Shown in pieces: positions 1 through 6,561 of a stretch of 11,523 bases of DNA; position 1 is the stretch's first letter; every line of letters begins with the position of its first letter. A program made the translations under genes and the position numbers. The notes under the pieces were generated by a model. That model was not told the origin of the DNA, did not search any database, and saw nothing but the letters and a program-made list of their open reading frames with translations. The stretch comes from an uncultured Ardenticatenia bacterium (GTDB lineage Bacteria > Chloroflexota > Anaerolineae > Promineifilales > Promineifilaceae), in contig CALLZA010000263.1 of the NCBI GenBank assembly GCA_937858165.1, forward strand, positions 1 through 11,523. Direction: 5' to 3'.

Positions 1-1
1 T

Positions 2-943
2 TGTTTGGCAGGGCGGGGGGTGCTCATCGGGAGTTGGCCCCCCGGCATAACCGGCTACTTACTGTGGGGGGCGGGGGGTGTCGTCCTTTTCCTGCCCGTG
101 CGCGCCGTGCGCTGGCGCTCCATGCTGGCCAATGCCGCCCCCTACGCCCCCGTCTTCCCCATCCAGAACATCGGCTACATGCTGCCCCAACTCCTGCCGC
201 TGCGCCTGGGCGACGTCGCCCGCGCCGTGCTCATCGGCAACGTCCCGCCGGTCACCATTGCCCAGGGCGTTTCGACAATGGTCGTCGAACGGCTGCTGGA
301 CATGCTGTTCATCGTCGTCCTGCTGCCGTTCACCCTGTCGGGCATCCCGGCGCTGCCCGACTGGATGCAGTCCTTTGCTCTCATCTCCGGCTTTGCCGCT
401 GTCGGCGGCATCCTCGTGCTCATCGTCGCCGCCAATCAGCGCCAACGGGCAACGCGCTTCGTCGACTGGGCGCTGCGGCGCTTCCTGCCGTTCCTCAACC
501 GGACGACCTGGGTGAAGCGCGCCGACGATCTGCTTCTCGGCCTCAAAAGCCTGACAAGCCTGCGCGACGGCGCGATCCTGATAGCCCTCAGCATCCTGAC
601 GTGGCTGCCCGTGCTGGCGGCCTACTACTTCACCATGCGCGCCGTCGGCCTGTCGCCCACCTGGGCCACGACCGGCTTTGTGATGTGTGCCGCGGCCTTC
701 AGCGTCGCTCTACCCTCAACGCCCGGTCAGGCCGGTCCCTACCACGTCGCCGTCACGGCCGCGCTGCAACTGGCCGGCCAACCAGCGGCGGACGCGGCGG
801 CCTTCGCCTTTCTCTACCACGCCATGAACATCGTCGTCATGGTGCTGCTAGGGCTGGTGGGCATCGCCGCCACGGGCGTCACCTTCCGCAACGTGCTCAA
901 CTCGGCCCAGGCGTTCGCCTCCCGTCGTGAGGCATCGCCCTGA
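2..943 (+). CDS. UPF0104 / lysylphosphatidylglycerol synthase-type integral membrane protein (5' truncated)
   Basis: Polytopic membrane protein of the LPG synthase transmembrane-domain (UPF0104, flippase-like) family. Numbering here counts the TTG at position 5 as residue 1. The frame is open to the window edge, so the first codons (probably one helix) lie outside. Family hallmarks are visible: a short basic RAVRWRSM stretch after a hydrophobic segment (33-40), the NIGYMLPQLLPLRLGDVARA region (55-74), VERLLDM (95-101), and a C-terminal block with SVALPSTPGQAGPYHVA (233-249) and YHAMNIVVMVLLGLVGI (271-287). Several hydrophobic helices are evident. Members are often found beside glycosyltransferases in glycolipid or polysaccharide loci, and a GT4 gene follows 110 bp downstream. 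No soluble aminoacyl-transferase domain is present, so genuine lysyl-PG synthesis is unlikely. The substrate is unknown. Family assignment is confident; function is inference. Confidence 0.85.
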   Translation, partial: CLAGRGVLIGSWPPGITGYLLWGAGGVVLFLPVRAVRWRSMLANAAPYAPVFPIQNIGYMLPQLLPLRLGDVARAVLIGNVPPVTIAQGVSTMVVERLLDMLFIVVLLPFTLSGIPALPDWMQSFALISGFAAVGGILVLIVAANQRQRATRFVDWALRRFLPFLNRTTWVKRADDLLLGLKSLTSLRDGAILIALSILTWLPVLAAYYFTMRAVGLSPTWATTGFVMCAAAFSVALPSTPGQAGPYHVAVTAALQLAGQPAADAAAFAFLYHAMNIVVMVLLGLVGIAATGVTFRNVLNSAQAFASRREASP

Positions 944-964
944 TGAGGGTGTATAACAATGTAG

Positions 965-1040
965 TCCCTTTTAACGCAAAGACGCTAAGACGCAAAGGGA
1001 AGAGTGCTATATAAGCTTTGCGTCTTTGCACCTTTGCGTT
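965..1040. repeat. Intergenic hairpin 1 with 8-nt reiterated arms
   Basis: Inverted repeat with 25-nt arms at 973-997 and 1016-1040, 22 of 25 paired, and an 18-nt A/T-rich loop. Each arm is three 8-nt units: ACGCAAAG, ACGCTAAG, ACGCAAAG on the left, and on the opposite strand ACGCAAAG, GTGCAAAG, ACGCAAAG on the right. A second, mutually exclusive 7-bp stem is possible: TCCCTTT (965-971) with AAAGGGA (994-1000). The right arm ends 13 nt before the glycosyltransferase ATG. The copy is non-coding; mobility or function is unproven. Confidence 0.85.
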
Positions 1041-1053
1041 GAATTCTTGAGCT

Positions 1054-2271
1054 ATGAAGATACTGGAAGTTCTGACTTATTACCGCCCCTGGGTCAGCGG
1101 CCTGACCATCTACGTCGAGCGCCTCAGCCGGGCACTGGTCGAGCAGGGGCACGATGTCACCGTCCTCACGTCGCAATATGACCCCGACTTGCCGCGCTAC
1201 GACGTGATGGACGGCGTCAAGGTGGTGCGCATCCCAGTAGCCCTGCGCGTCAGCAAGGGCGTATTGATGCCCGACTTCGGGCCGATGGCCTGGCGGCTGT
1301 CGCGCGGGGCCGACGTACTGCACCTGCATCTGCCGCAGTTCGACGCGCCGGGGCTGGCGCTGCGCGGCCGTCTCCTGGGCAAGCCGGTTGTGCTGACCTA
1401 CCACTGCGATCTGCAACTGCCCAGTGGTACGTTCAACCGCATGGTCGATCGCGTCGTGCGGCTGCAAAACGACGCCGCCGGGCGGCTGGCCGATGCCGTC
1501 GTCACCTACACCCGCGACTACGGCACGCACTCACCCTATCTGTCACAATACCTCGACCGCAAGCTGGTCATCATCCCGCCGCCGATCACCCTGGATGAGG
1601 CCGACGACGCCGTCGTGCGCGCCTTTGCCGATAAGCATGGCCTGGGCCGGCGGCCGACCATCGGCATCTCCGCCCGTCTGGCGGCCGAGAAGGGGGTCGA
1701 GGTGCTGCTGAAGGCGTTGCCGCGCGTCCTGGAGGCGTTCCCCGATGCGCTGGTGCTCCACGCCGGCCCATACAAGGGCATCATCGGCGAAGAGGCCTAC
1801 GCGGCGCGGCTGGCCCCACTGTTCGAGCAGTACGCGGCCCACTACCGCCTGTTGGGAACCCTGGGTGGCGCGGAACTGACCGCCTTCTATCGCAACCTCG
1901 ACGTGCTGTGCATTTGCAGCCTCAACAGCACGGAGAGCTTCGGCCTGGTACAGATCGAAGCGATGCGCAACGGCGTACCCGTCGCCGCTTGCAATCTGCC
2001 CGGCGTGCGCCAACCGGTGACGATGACCGGCATGGGCGAGGTGACGGAGGTCGGCGACGACGTCGCCCTGGCCGAAGCTCTCATTCGCATCCTGCGCGAC
2101 CGCGACGCCTACCGTCGCCCAGCGGCGACCATCAGCGACAGCTTCTCGCCCGACCAGACCGCGGCCGAATACGTCCGCCTCTTCGAGAACCTGCGCCACG
2201 GCGAGCGTCCCAGCCGCACCATCGAGCCGACGGCGTATGAGCGGCTGCGGGAATTAGGAGCTAAAGATTAG
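1054..2271 (+). CDS. GT4-family glycosyltransferase (GT-B fold)
   Basis: Retaining glycosyltransferase expected to move a sugar from an NDP- or GDP-sugar to a lipid or glycan acceptor at the cytoplasmic face of the membrane. At 405 aa it is full length for GT4. The N-terminal acceptor domain begins MKILEVLTYYRPWVSGLTIYVERL, with the loop typical of this family. The donor domain shows SARLAAEKG (206-214: R208, E212, K213) and the EX7E motif ESFGLVQIE (E294 and E302). The last ~25 residues are an unconserved-looking polar tail. The start at ATG 1054 fits the N-terminal beta strand, but no good Shine-Dalgarno is visible because a hairpin repeat fills the upstream gap. It lies between a UPF0104 protein and a methyltransferase, consistent with surface glycan or glycolipid synthesis. 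Donor and acceptor cannot be read from sequence. Confidence 0.93.
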   Translation: MKILEVLTYYRPWVSGLTIYVERLSRALVEQGHDVTVLTSQYDPDLPRYDVMDGVKVVRIPVALRVSKGVLMPDFGPMAWRLSRGADVLHLHLPQFDAPGLALRGRLLGKPVVLTYHCDLQLPSGTFNRMVDRVVRLQNDAAGRLADAVVTYTRDYGTHSPYLSQYLDRKLVIIPPPITLDEADDAVVRAFADKHGLGRRPTIGISARLAAEKGVEVLLKALPRVLEAFPDALVLHAGPYKGIIGEEAYAARLAPLFEQYAAHYRLLGTLGGAELTAFYRNLDVLCICSLNSTESFGLVQIEAMRNGVPVAACNLPGVRQPVTMTGMGEVTEVGDDVALAEALIRILRDRDAYRRPAATISDSFSPDQTAAEYVRLFENLRHGERPSRTIEPTAYERLRELGAKD

Positions 2272-2294
2272 GGGCCAGGGACGGCCGACCAACG

Positions 2295-2349
2295 ACTGAC
2301 CCACTGACCTACTGCTTACTGCTTACTGCTTACTGAACACTGATGACTG
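2295..2349. repeat. Phased heptamer tandem tract (ACTG every 7-8 nt)
   Basis: ACTG occurs at 2295, 2303, 2311, 2318, 2325, 2332, 2339 and 2346, giving spacings of 8, 8, 7, 7, 7, 7 and 7. The centre is three exact TACTGCT units plus a partial fourth (2310-2335). The flanks are degenerate ACTGACC- or ACTGATG-like copies. The tract fills most of the 71-bp gap and runs through the methyltransferase ATG at 2343, so there is no recognisable ribosome binding site. Heptameric short tandem repeats (STRR) are known from filamentous cyanobacteria; relation to those is not established here. Confidence 0.85.
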
Positions 2350-3218
2350 ACTTGCTCTGGCAACAACTCAAGTCCCTCCCCGCCTTCCGCGCCCTGTTGC
2401 GCGCTGTCGAGGCGCGCTTCTACCCGCTCATCCCCCTACCCGAGCCGACGCTCGATGTGGGCTGCGGCGACGGCCACTTCGCGGCCATGACCTTCCCCAA
2501 CCGGACGCTGACCGCGGGCATCGACCCGTGGTGGGGGCCGCTGCAAAAGGCCGTGCATGGCGGCAAGTACCACCTGCCCATTCAGGCGCTAGGCGATCGG
2601 CTGCCGTTTGCCGACAACACCTTCGCCAGCGCCTTCAGCAACTCGGTGCTGGAGCACATCCCCAACCTGCCGCCGGTGCTGACCGAGGTCAATCGCGTCC
2701 TGCAGCCGGGGGCGCGCTTCGTCATCACCACGCCCAGCCATCTGTTCACCGAGTATCTGGGCGGCGCGGCGTTTTTCGAACGGCTGCGGCTGGAGGGCAT
2801 GGCCGAGCGCTACCGGCGGCTGTTCAACACCATCTCGCGCCACGCCCACACCGACTCACCGGAAACGTGGGCCACCCGGCTGGCCGCGGCCGGCTTTGCC
2901 GTGGAGCGCTGGCAGTACTACTTCTCGCGCGGCGCGCTGCGGGCGCTGGAGATCGGCCACGTGCAGGGGTTGCCCTCGGCCGCCCTCCACGCCCTGACCG
3001 GCCACTGGATCGTCGCCCCGTGGGAAAGTAGCCTGCGGCCGACGGAGCGCTGGGTGCGGCCATATTACGAAGAAGAAGCCGCGCTCGACAGCGGGGCGTA
3101 CCTGCTGTTCATCGTGCGCAAGCAAGCCACCGGCCCCATTGCCGTCCACCTGCCGCCGGCCCGGCCGCTGCCCGTGGGCCAGCGACCGCCCGCGCCGGCC
3201 CCAGCGCCGGCCGCCTGA
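2343..3218 (+). CDS. Class I SAM-dependent methyltransferase
   Basis: Predicted cytoplasmic S-adenosylmethionine-dependent methyltransferase (Methyltransf_11/25-like Rossmann fold), 291 aa. Motif I is LDVGCGDGHF (37-46), followed by an acidic strand end at D61 (GIDPW). The LPFADNTFASAFSNSVLEHI region (87-106) is the motif II/post-motif block that flags this family. The strand ARFVITTPS (124-132) follows. The C-terminal ~30 residues are Pro/Ala-rich, ending in a PAPAPAPAA-type tail, and are probably disordered. The substrate cannot be told. Position directly after a glycosyltransferase suggests a sugar, lipid or polyketide-like surface molecule. The ATG at 2343 lies inside the heptamer tract, so its translation signal is unclear. 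No in-frame start between 2343 and motif I fits better. Confidence 0.9.
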   Translation: MTDLLWQQLKSLPAFRALLRAVEARFYPLIPLPEPTLDVGCGDGHFAAMTFPNRTLTAGIDPWWGPLQKAVHGGKYHLPIQALGDRLPFADNTFASAFSNSVLEHIPNLPPVLTEVNRVLQPGARFVITTPSHLFTEYLGGAAFFERLRLEGMAERYRRLFNTISRHAHTDSPETWATRLAAAGFAVERWQYYFSRGALRALEIGHVQGLPSAALHALTGHWIVAPWESSLRPTERWVRPYYEEEAALDSGAYLLFIVRKQATGPIAVHLPPARPLPVGQRPPAPAPAPAA

Positions 3219-3252
3219 CGCTCCCCTCACAGAGGGCTATTGCGAAGTTAGC

Positions 3253-3311
3253 AAGAGCACACGCCAGGAACGCCAAGAGAAATTCGCTTGGCGTTCCTGG
3301 CGTGCGCTCTT
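3253..3311. repeat. Intergenic hairpin 2 with 9-nt reiterated arms
   Basis: Inverted repeat with 25-nt arms at 3253-3277 and 3287-3311, 24 of 25 paired, and a 9-nt loop. The left arm contains tandem ACGCCAGGA (3261-3269) and ACGCCAAGA (3270-3278). It lies in the 154-bp gap between the methyltransferase and the AI-2E transporter, just upstream of a candidate promoter. There is no run of T after either arm. It is very likely the same kind of element as the other gap hairpins. Confidence 0.88.
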
Positions 3312-3316
3312 CTACC

Positions 3317-3345
3317 TTGCCAAACCGTCGCCAAGGTCGTATGCT
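3317..3345 (+). promoter_or_regulatory. Candidate sigma-70 promoter for the AI-2E family transporter gene
   Basis: TTGCCA (3317-3322, five of six to consensus), an exact 17-nt spacer, and TATGCT (3340-3345, four of six). A start near 3352 would give a leader of about 20 nt. That leader contains GGAG (3361-3364), 8 nt before the ATG at 3373. The promoter begins 6 nt after hairpin 2, so the hairpin is not part of the predicted transcript. Confidence 0.5.
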
Positions 3346-3360
3346 TCAGATGCGTTCAGC

Positions 3361-3364
3361 GGAG
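3361..3364 (+). promoter_or_regulatory. Ribosome binding site that sets the transporter start
   Basis: GGAG 8 nt before ATG 3373. It argues against the longer reading frame opening at TTG 3139, which would run through the end of the methyltransferase gene and through hairpin 2. A GTG at 3370 is possible but too close to this site. Confidence 0.6.
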
Positions 3365-3372
3365 TGCCCGTG

Positions 3373-4545
3373 ATGGTCGAACCGATGATACCCAACAACT
3401 CGCCACCCTGGAGCCGTACGACGAAGACCATTGTGGTCGTCGCCGCGCTGCTACTGTTGGCCTTGCTGGTGATGCGCTTTCGCACGCTGCTGGCCATGCT
3501 GGTCGTCGCCGCCATCCTGGCCTACCTGCTCGATCCACTCATCGTCTTCATTGACAAGCGCACCAACATCCGGCGCGGCATCGTTATTGCCGTCGTCTAC
3601 ATCGTCCTGGCCGCGGCGCTCATCGGCGGTTTCTTTGCCCTGGGTGTCGCCTCCTATCAGCAGGCGGCCAACCTGATCGAACAGACTCCAGACCTCATTG
3701 AAAACGTGGCCGCGTCCATCGCTGCGCTGGTCAACCGCACGGAGCCGATCGCCATCGGGCCGCTCTCTCTCGACCCCAGCGTCGTGGCCTGGGATCGCCT
3801 GCCGGAGCAACTGCTCGGCCTGGTGGAACCGCTGCTCAGCCAGAGCGGCGGCGTCGTCAGCCGCTTCGCCACCTCGACCGTGCGCACGGTCTTCAACCTG
3901 CTTTTCATTTTCGTGCTGTCGATCTACCTTGCAACCGACCTGCCGCGCTTTGGCGGCTACGTGAAGAGCTTCGCCCAACAGCCCGGCTATCGCGAGGACG
4001 CCGAACGACTGATGCCGCAACTGCGCCACGTCTGGAGCGCCTATCTGCGCGGCCAGATCATCCTGTCGCTGGTCATCTTCCTGACGGTGTGGATCGGTCT
4101 GACGCTGCTGGGTGTCCAGAACTCGCTGGCTCTGGGGTTGCTGGCTGGGTTCCTGGAGTTTCTGCCCAATCTTGGCCCGGTCATCAGCGCCGGCGTGACG
4201 GTATTAGTGGCCTTCTTTCAACCCGGCAACTATCTCGGCCTAGAGTCGTGGCAGTACGCGCTGGTCATTTTGGGGTTGATGATCGTCATCCAGCAGTTGG
4301 AGAACCATCTGCTCGTGCCTCGCATCGTCGGCGGGGCACTCGACCTGCACCCGATCATCGTCATCGTCGGTCTGTTCATGGGCGCGTCGCTGGCCGGCAT
4401 CCTCGGCGCGATTTTGGCCGCGCCGATCATCGCTTCGCTCAAGCTGTTTGGCCACTACGCCTGGCGCAAGCTGTTCGACCTGCCGCCCTTCCCCGACGAA
4501 GAGCCTATCGACGACCCGCCACCCCACCTATTTCTACCCGAATGA
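3373..4545 (+). CDS. AI-2E family transporter (PF01594, TqsA/PerM-like)
   Basis: Inner-membrane protein of 390 aa, the usual size of the AI-2E transporter family. Members export autoinducer-2 (TqsA) or act as ion/proton antiporters in different bacteria, so the substrate here is open. The N-terminal half has paired hydrophobic segments (about 18-33, 37-60, 68-92), then a soluble stretch (93-165). The C-terminal half carries the hallmarks: SIYLATDLPRFG (183-194), the GFLEFLPNLGPVISAGVTVL region (259-278), QQLENHLLVPRIVG (307-320) and LHPIIVIVGLFMGASLAGILGA (325-346). The tail is acidic and proline-rich (DLPPFPDEEPIDDPPP). ATG 3373 is chosen because GGAG precedes it and a promoter-like sequence lies just upstream. 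It is the last + strand gene before the convergent point. Confidence 0.92.
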   Translation: MVEPMIPNNSPPWSRTTKTIVVVAALLLLALLVMRFRTLLAMLVVAAILAYLLDPLIVFIDKRTNIRRGIVIAVVYIVLAAALIGGFFALGVASYQQAANLIEQTPDLIENVAASIAALVNRTEPIAIGPLSLDPSVVAWDRLPEQLLGLVEPLLSQSGGVVSRFATSTVRTVFNLLFIFVLSIYLATDLPRFGGYVKSFAQQPGYREDAERLMPQLRHVWSAYLRGQIILSLVIFLTVWIGLTLLGVQNSLALGLLAGFLEFLPNLGPVISAGVTVLVAFFQPGNYLGLESWQYALVILGLMIVIQQLENHLLVPRIVGGALDLHPIIVIVGLFMGASLAGILGAILAAPIIASLKLFGHYAWRKLFDLPPFPDEEPIDDPPPHLFLPE

Positions 4546-4590
4546 CACAGAGGGGCACGGAGGAAAACAGTTCCTCCGTGCCCCTCTGTG
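4546..4590. repeat. Intergenic hairpin 3: perfect 20-bp inverted repeat between convergent genes
   Basis: Arms 4546-4565 and 4571-4590 are perfectly complementary over 20 bp with a 5-nt loop (AACAG). The first arm starts on the base after the transporter TGA and is two 10-nt units, CACAGAGGGG and CACGGAGGAA. A further degenerate CCTCCGT copy follows at 4593-4599. No T-tract follows on either strand, so it is not a textbook intrinsic terminator, but it could still block read-through between the converging genes. Confidence 0.92.
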
Positions 4591-4611
4591 ATCCTCCGTC
4601 TTGCTCTTCCT

Positions 4612-6348
4612 CTACACAATGCCTACCAACCGGTAGACCTCTTCCAACGTCTGCCGCCCCTTTACCTGCACCGGCGGCAGCGGCTCGGCGCGCACAAAGG
4701 GACGCACCCGCTCGTAGACAATGCGGCTGACCAGAATCTCATCCCGCCCGGCCATCTCCTGCAGCCGCTTGCACAGATTGACCACGTCGCCGACGGCCGA
4801 GTAGTCCTTGCGCTGCTCGCTGCCCACGTTGCCGACGACCGCCTCGCCCGTGTGGACGCCAATGCCCACGTGGAGCACCTTGTCCGCCGGCAACCCGCGT
4901 CGATAGGCCGCCAACCGCGCCCGGATGCGCAGCGCGGCCAGAACAGCCTGCTCGATGTGGTTGTTCTGCGGGTTCAGCGGCGTGTTGAAGAGGGCCATGA
5001 CTGCGTCGCCGGTGAACTTGTCGATCAGGCCGTGGTGTTCGCTGATGGCTGCCACCGCTTCCGAGAAGAAGCCATTGACCAGGTCGATCAGCGCCTCCGG
5101 GTCAAGGTACTCACCAAAGCTGCTGAAGTCGCGGATGTCAGCGAAGAGGACGGTCAGCGTGCGCCGCTGCGGCCGTTGCGCCGCGTCCAGGTCGCGCACA
5201 CGATCGACCAGCGCCGGCGGCAAATAGCGCCGCAGACTCTCCACGCGCTTCTTCTCCGATACGTCGTCGAACAGCAAAGCCACGCCGTCCAGCGCCTCAT
5301 TGGCCAGCGAGCGCAGAGGCGAGACGGTCAGGCTGATAGTCGTCGGGCCGGCGCGGCGGCGCACCGCGGCCAGGTCGAGTTCGGCCGTCTGGGTGCTGCC
5401 ATCGCGTTTAACCGCCTCCACCAGCCCCTCGATGGGCAAGCCCAGCAAGGGCAGCACGGCGCGATAGGCGCGCAGCAAGATCGACTCGGCGGGTACACCC
5501 AGGATACGCTCAGCGGCGCGGTTGTAGAGGGCGATGCGGTCGGTGGCGTCGATAGTAATGACGCCGCTGGCGATGGAGGCAAAGACGTTGTCCAGCAGTT
5601 GCTTGAACTCCGTCACCGTGCGGAACAGACGGGCGTTGTCGATGGCCACCGCCGCCTGGTCGGCGAAGCCGGCCAGCAGATCGCGGTCGGCGTCGCCGAA
5701 GATGCCGCTGGCAACACGGTTATCGGCGTAGATGACACCGATCGTCTCGCCCTTGATCTTTAGCGGCGCGCACAGGATGGAGCGCAACTTGTAGCTGACG
5801 ATGCTGTGCTGGGCGGCGAAGCGCTCATCTTCCTGGGCGTTGATTGTCACCACCGGCTCGCCTGTCTCGGCCACGCGGCGGACGATGCTGCGGCTGATGT
5901 CGACCGAGTCGGGGGCGAGCGTCTCTTGCGACAGGTTGCTCGCCATCTTCACTTCCAGTTCGCCGCTATTATCGAGCAGCAGCATAGCCCGCTCGGCGCG
6001 CGTCAGGCGGACGATGGCGTCCATCACCAGCTGAAGCACCACGTCGAGGTCAAGCGAGGAGTTGATGGCCGCGCCAACCCCCTGCAAGGCGCGTAGCCGC
6101 CCTTGCTCGGTGGCCTGGGCTTGCAGTTCGCGGTCGAGTTGGCGCACCGACGCTTGCAGGTCGGCCAACTGGCGCACCAGCAGCCCCGTAGCCCGCAGCG
6201 CCGCCGCCCGCGCCAACTCATCGGGCGCGCGCGTGAGGGTGCGCTGCTGCTCGGCAATGAGCGCCTGCATTCGCTCAATCTGCTGTTGCAAGTCGGCGGC
6301 GCGGGCTGGAGGCGGTGTGGCGTTCTGGGGGGTTAGGGGCTGATCCAC
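4612..6348 (-). CDS. Soluble adenylate cyclase with coiled coil, GAF and PAS domains (class III)
   Basis: Predicted cytoplasmic sensor converting ATP to cAMP, 578 aa. Order: heptad-rich coiled coil (about 20-88), GAF (about 92-240), PAS (about 250-365), then a class III cyclase domain (about 395-575). The catalytic set is complete. Metal ligands are D404 (LFADIRDFSS) and D448 (FTGDAVMALF). Purine-specifying K444 and D515 (KDYSAVGD) favour ATP over GTP. Transition-state residues are N524 and R528 (VNLCKRL). The CK inside that motif differs from the more usual AA. There is no transmembrane helix, so the input should be a small cytosolic ligand, redox state or protein bound by GAF/PAS. The start is a GTG with no clear Shine-Dalgarno; ATG at 6270 is the alternative but would cut the coiled coil. 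A TATAAT box lies about 65 bp upstream. The effector (a Crp-like protein) is not in view. Confidence 0.93.
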   Translation of the reverse strand: MDQPLTPQNATPPPARAADLQQQIERMQALIAEQQRTLTRAPDELARAAALRATGLLVRQLADLQASVRQLDRELQAQATEQGRLRALQGVGAAINSSLDLDVVLQLVMDAIVRLTRAERAMLLLDNSGELEVKMASNLSQETLAPDSVDISRSIVRRVAETGEPVVTINAQEDERFAAQHSIVSYKLRSILCAPLKIKGETIGVIYADNRVASGIFGDADRDLLAGFADQAAVAIDNARLFRTVTEFKQLLDNVFASIASGVITIDATDRIALYNRAAERILGVPAESILLRAYRAVLPLLGLPIEGLVEAVKRDGSTQTAELDLAAVRRRAGPTTISLTVSPLRSLANEALDGVALLFDDVSEKKRVESLRRYLPPALVDRVRDLDAAQRPQRRTLTVLFADIRDFSSFGEYLDPEALIDLVNGFFSEAVAAISEHHGLIDKFTGDAVMALFNTPLNPQNNHIEQAVLAALRIRARLAAYRRGLPADKVLHVGIGVHTGEAVVGNVGSEQRKDYSAVGDVVNLCKRLQEMAGRDEILVSRIVYERVRPFVRAEPLPPVQVKGRQTLEEVYRLVGIV

Positions 6349-6413
6349 AGGCGTAACGGTTGCGTGAAGCGATTGGCGGACGTATCACGGGCAGCGTTCC
6401 GCCACCCAAAAAC

Positions 6414-6419
6414 ATTATA
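6414..6419 (-). promoter_or_regulatory. Candidate -10 box for the adenylate cyclase gene
   Basis: Perfect TATAAT on the minus strand in an A/T-rich patch, 65 bp before the GTG start. No convincing -35 hexamer sits 16-18 nt upstream; that position falls just outside hairpin 4. The predicted leader is about 58 nt. Confidence 0.4.
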
Positions 6420-6435
6420 GCAGACAATAAGAAGA

Positions 6436-6522
6436 CCTCACGCAAAGATCGCCAAGGACGCCAAGAACGCGAAAAGAGGTTTTCTTGGCGCTCTTTGCAT
6501 TTTTAGCGGCCCTTGCGCGAGG
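6436..6522. repeat. Intergenic element 4: decayed hairpin with four phased 9-nt units
   Basis: Four consecutive 9-nt units: CGCAAAGAT (6441), CGCCAAGGA (6450), CGCCAAGAA (6459) and CGCGAAAAG (6468). Partial inverted partners follow: TTCTTGGCG (6482-6490) pairs with 6459-6467, CTTTGC (6493-6498) pairs with 6442-6447, and 6512-6522 pairs with 6436-6446 at 9 of 11 positions. It looks like a degraded member of the same class as hairpins 1 and 2. It occupies much of the 213-bp gap between the transglutaminase and cyclase genes; the rest of that gap holds the -10 box and nothing else I recognise. Confidence 0.75.
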
Positions 6523-6561
6523 TTTTCTTCCAACCTTACAATGATCTTAAAACGTGCCGGC

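Noticed and set aside
5..90. Low-quality or chimeric sequence at the left edge
   Set aside because: The first ~90 bases are rich in G runs and the encoded segment is a weaker helix than expected, but the frame stays open into the family motifs and I see no inverted copy, so there is no firm evidence.
1..930. 309-aa + strand frame overlapping the first gene
   Set aside because: An Arg/Pro/His-rich alternate frame over the UPF0104 protein, whose helices and motifs are in the other frame.
3139..3372. Longer N-terminus for the AI-2E transporter from TTG 3139
   Set aside because: It would overlap the methyltransferase 3' end and translate through the hairpin repeat. A promoter-like sequence and GGAG support ATG 3373.
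4546..4611. Hairpin 3 as a classic intrinsic terminator
   Set aside because: The stem is strong, but no run of T follows on either strand; I keep it as a repeat with possible terminator activity.
4588..5763. 391-aa open frame on the + strand
   Set aside because: It lies antisense to the adenylate cyclase, whose domains and catalytic motifs are clear. The translated product is Arg/Gln/His/Asp-rich with no family signature, typical of a GC-rich shadow frame.
973..6522. Repeats as CRISPR arrays
   Set aside because: The units are 7-10 nt and contiguous, with no unique spacers, no 25-40-nt repeats and no cas genes.
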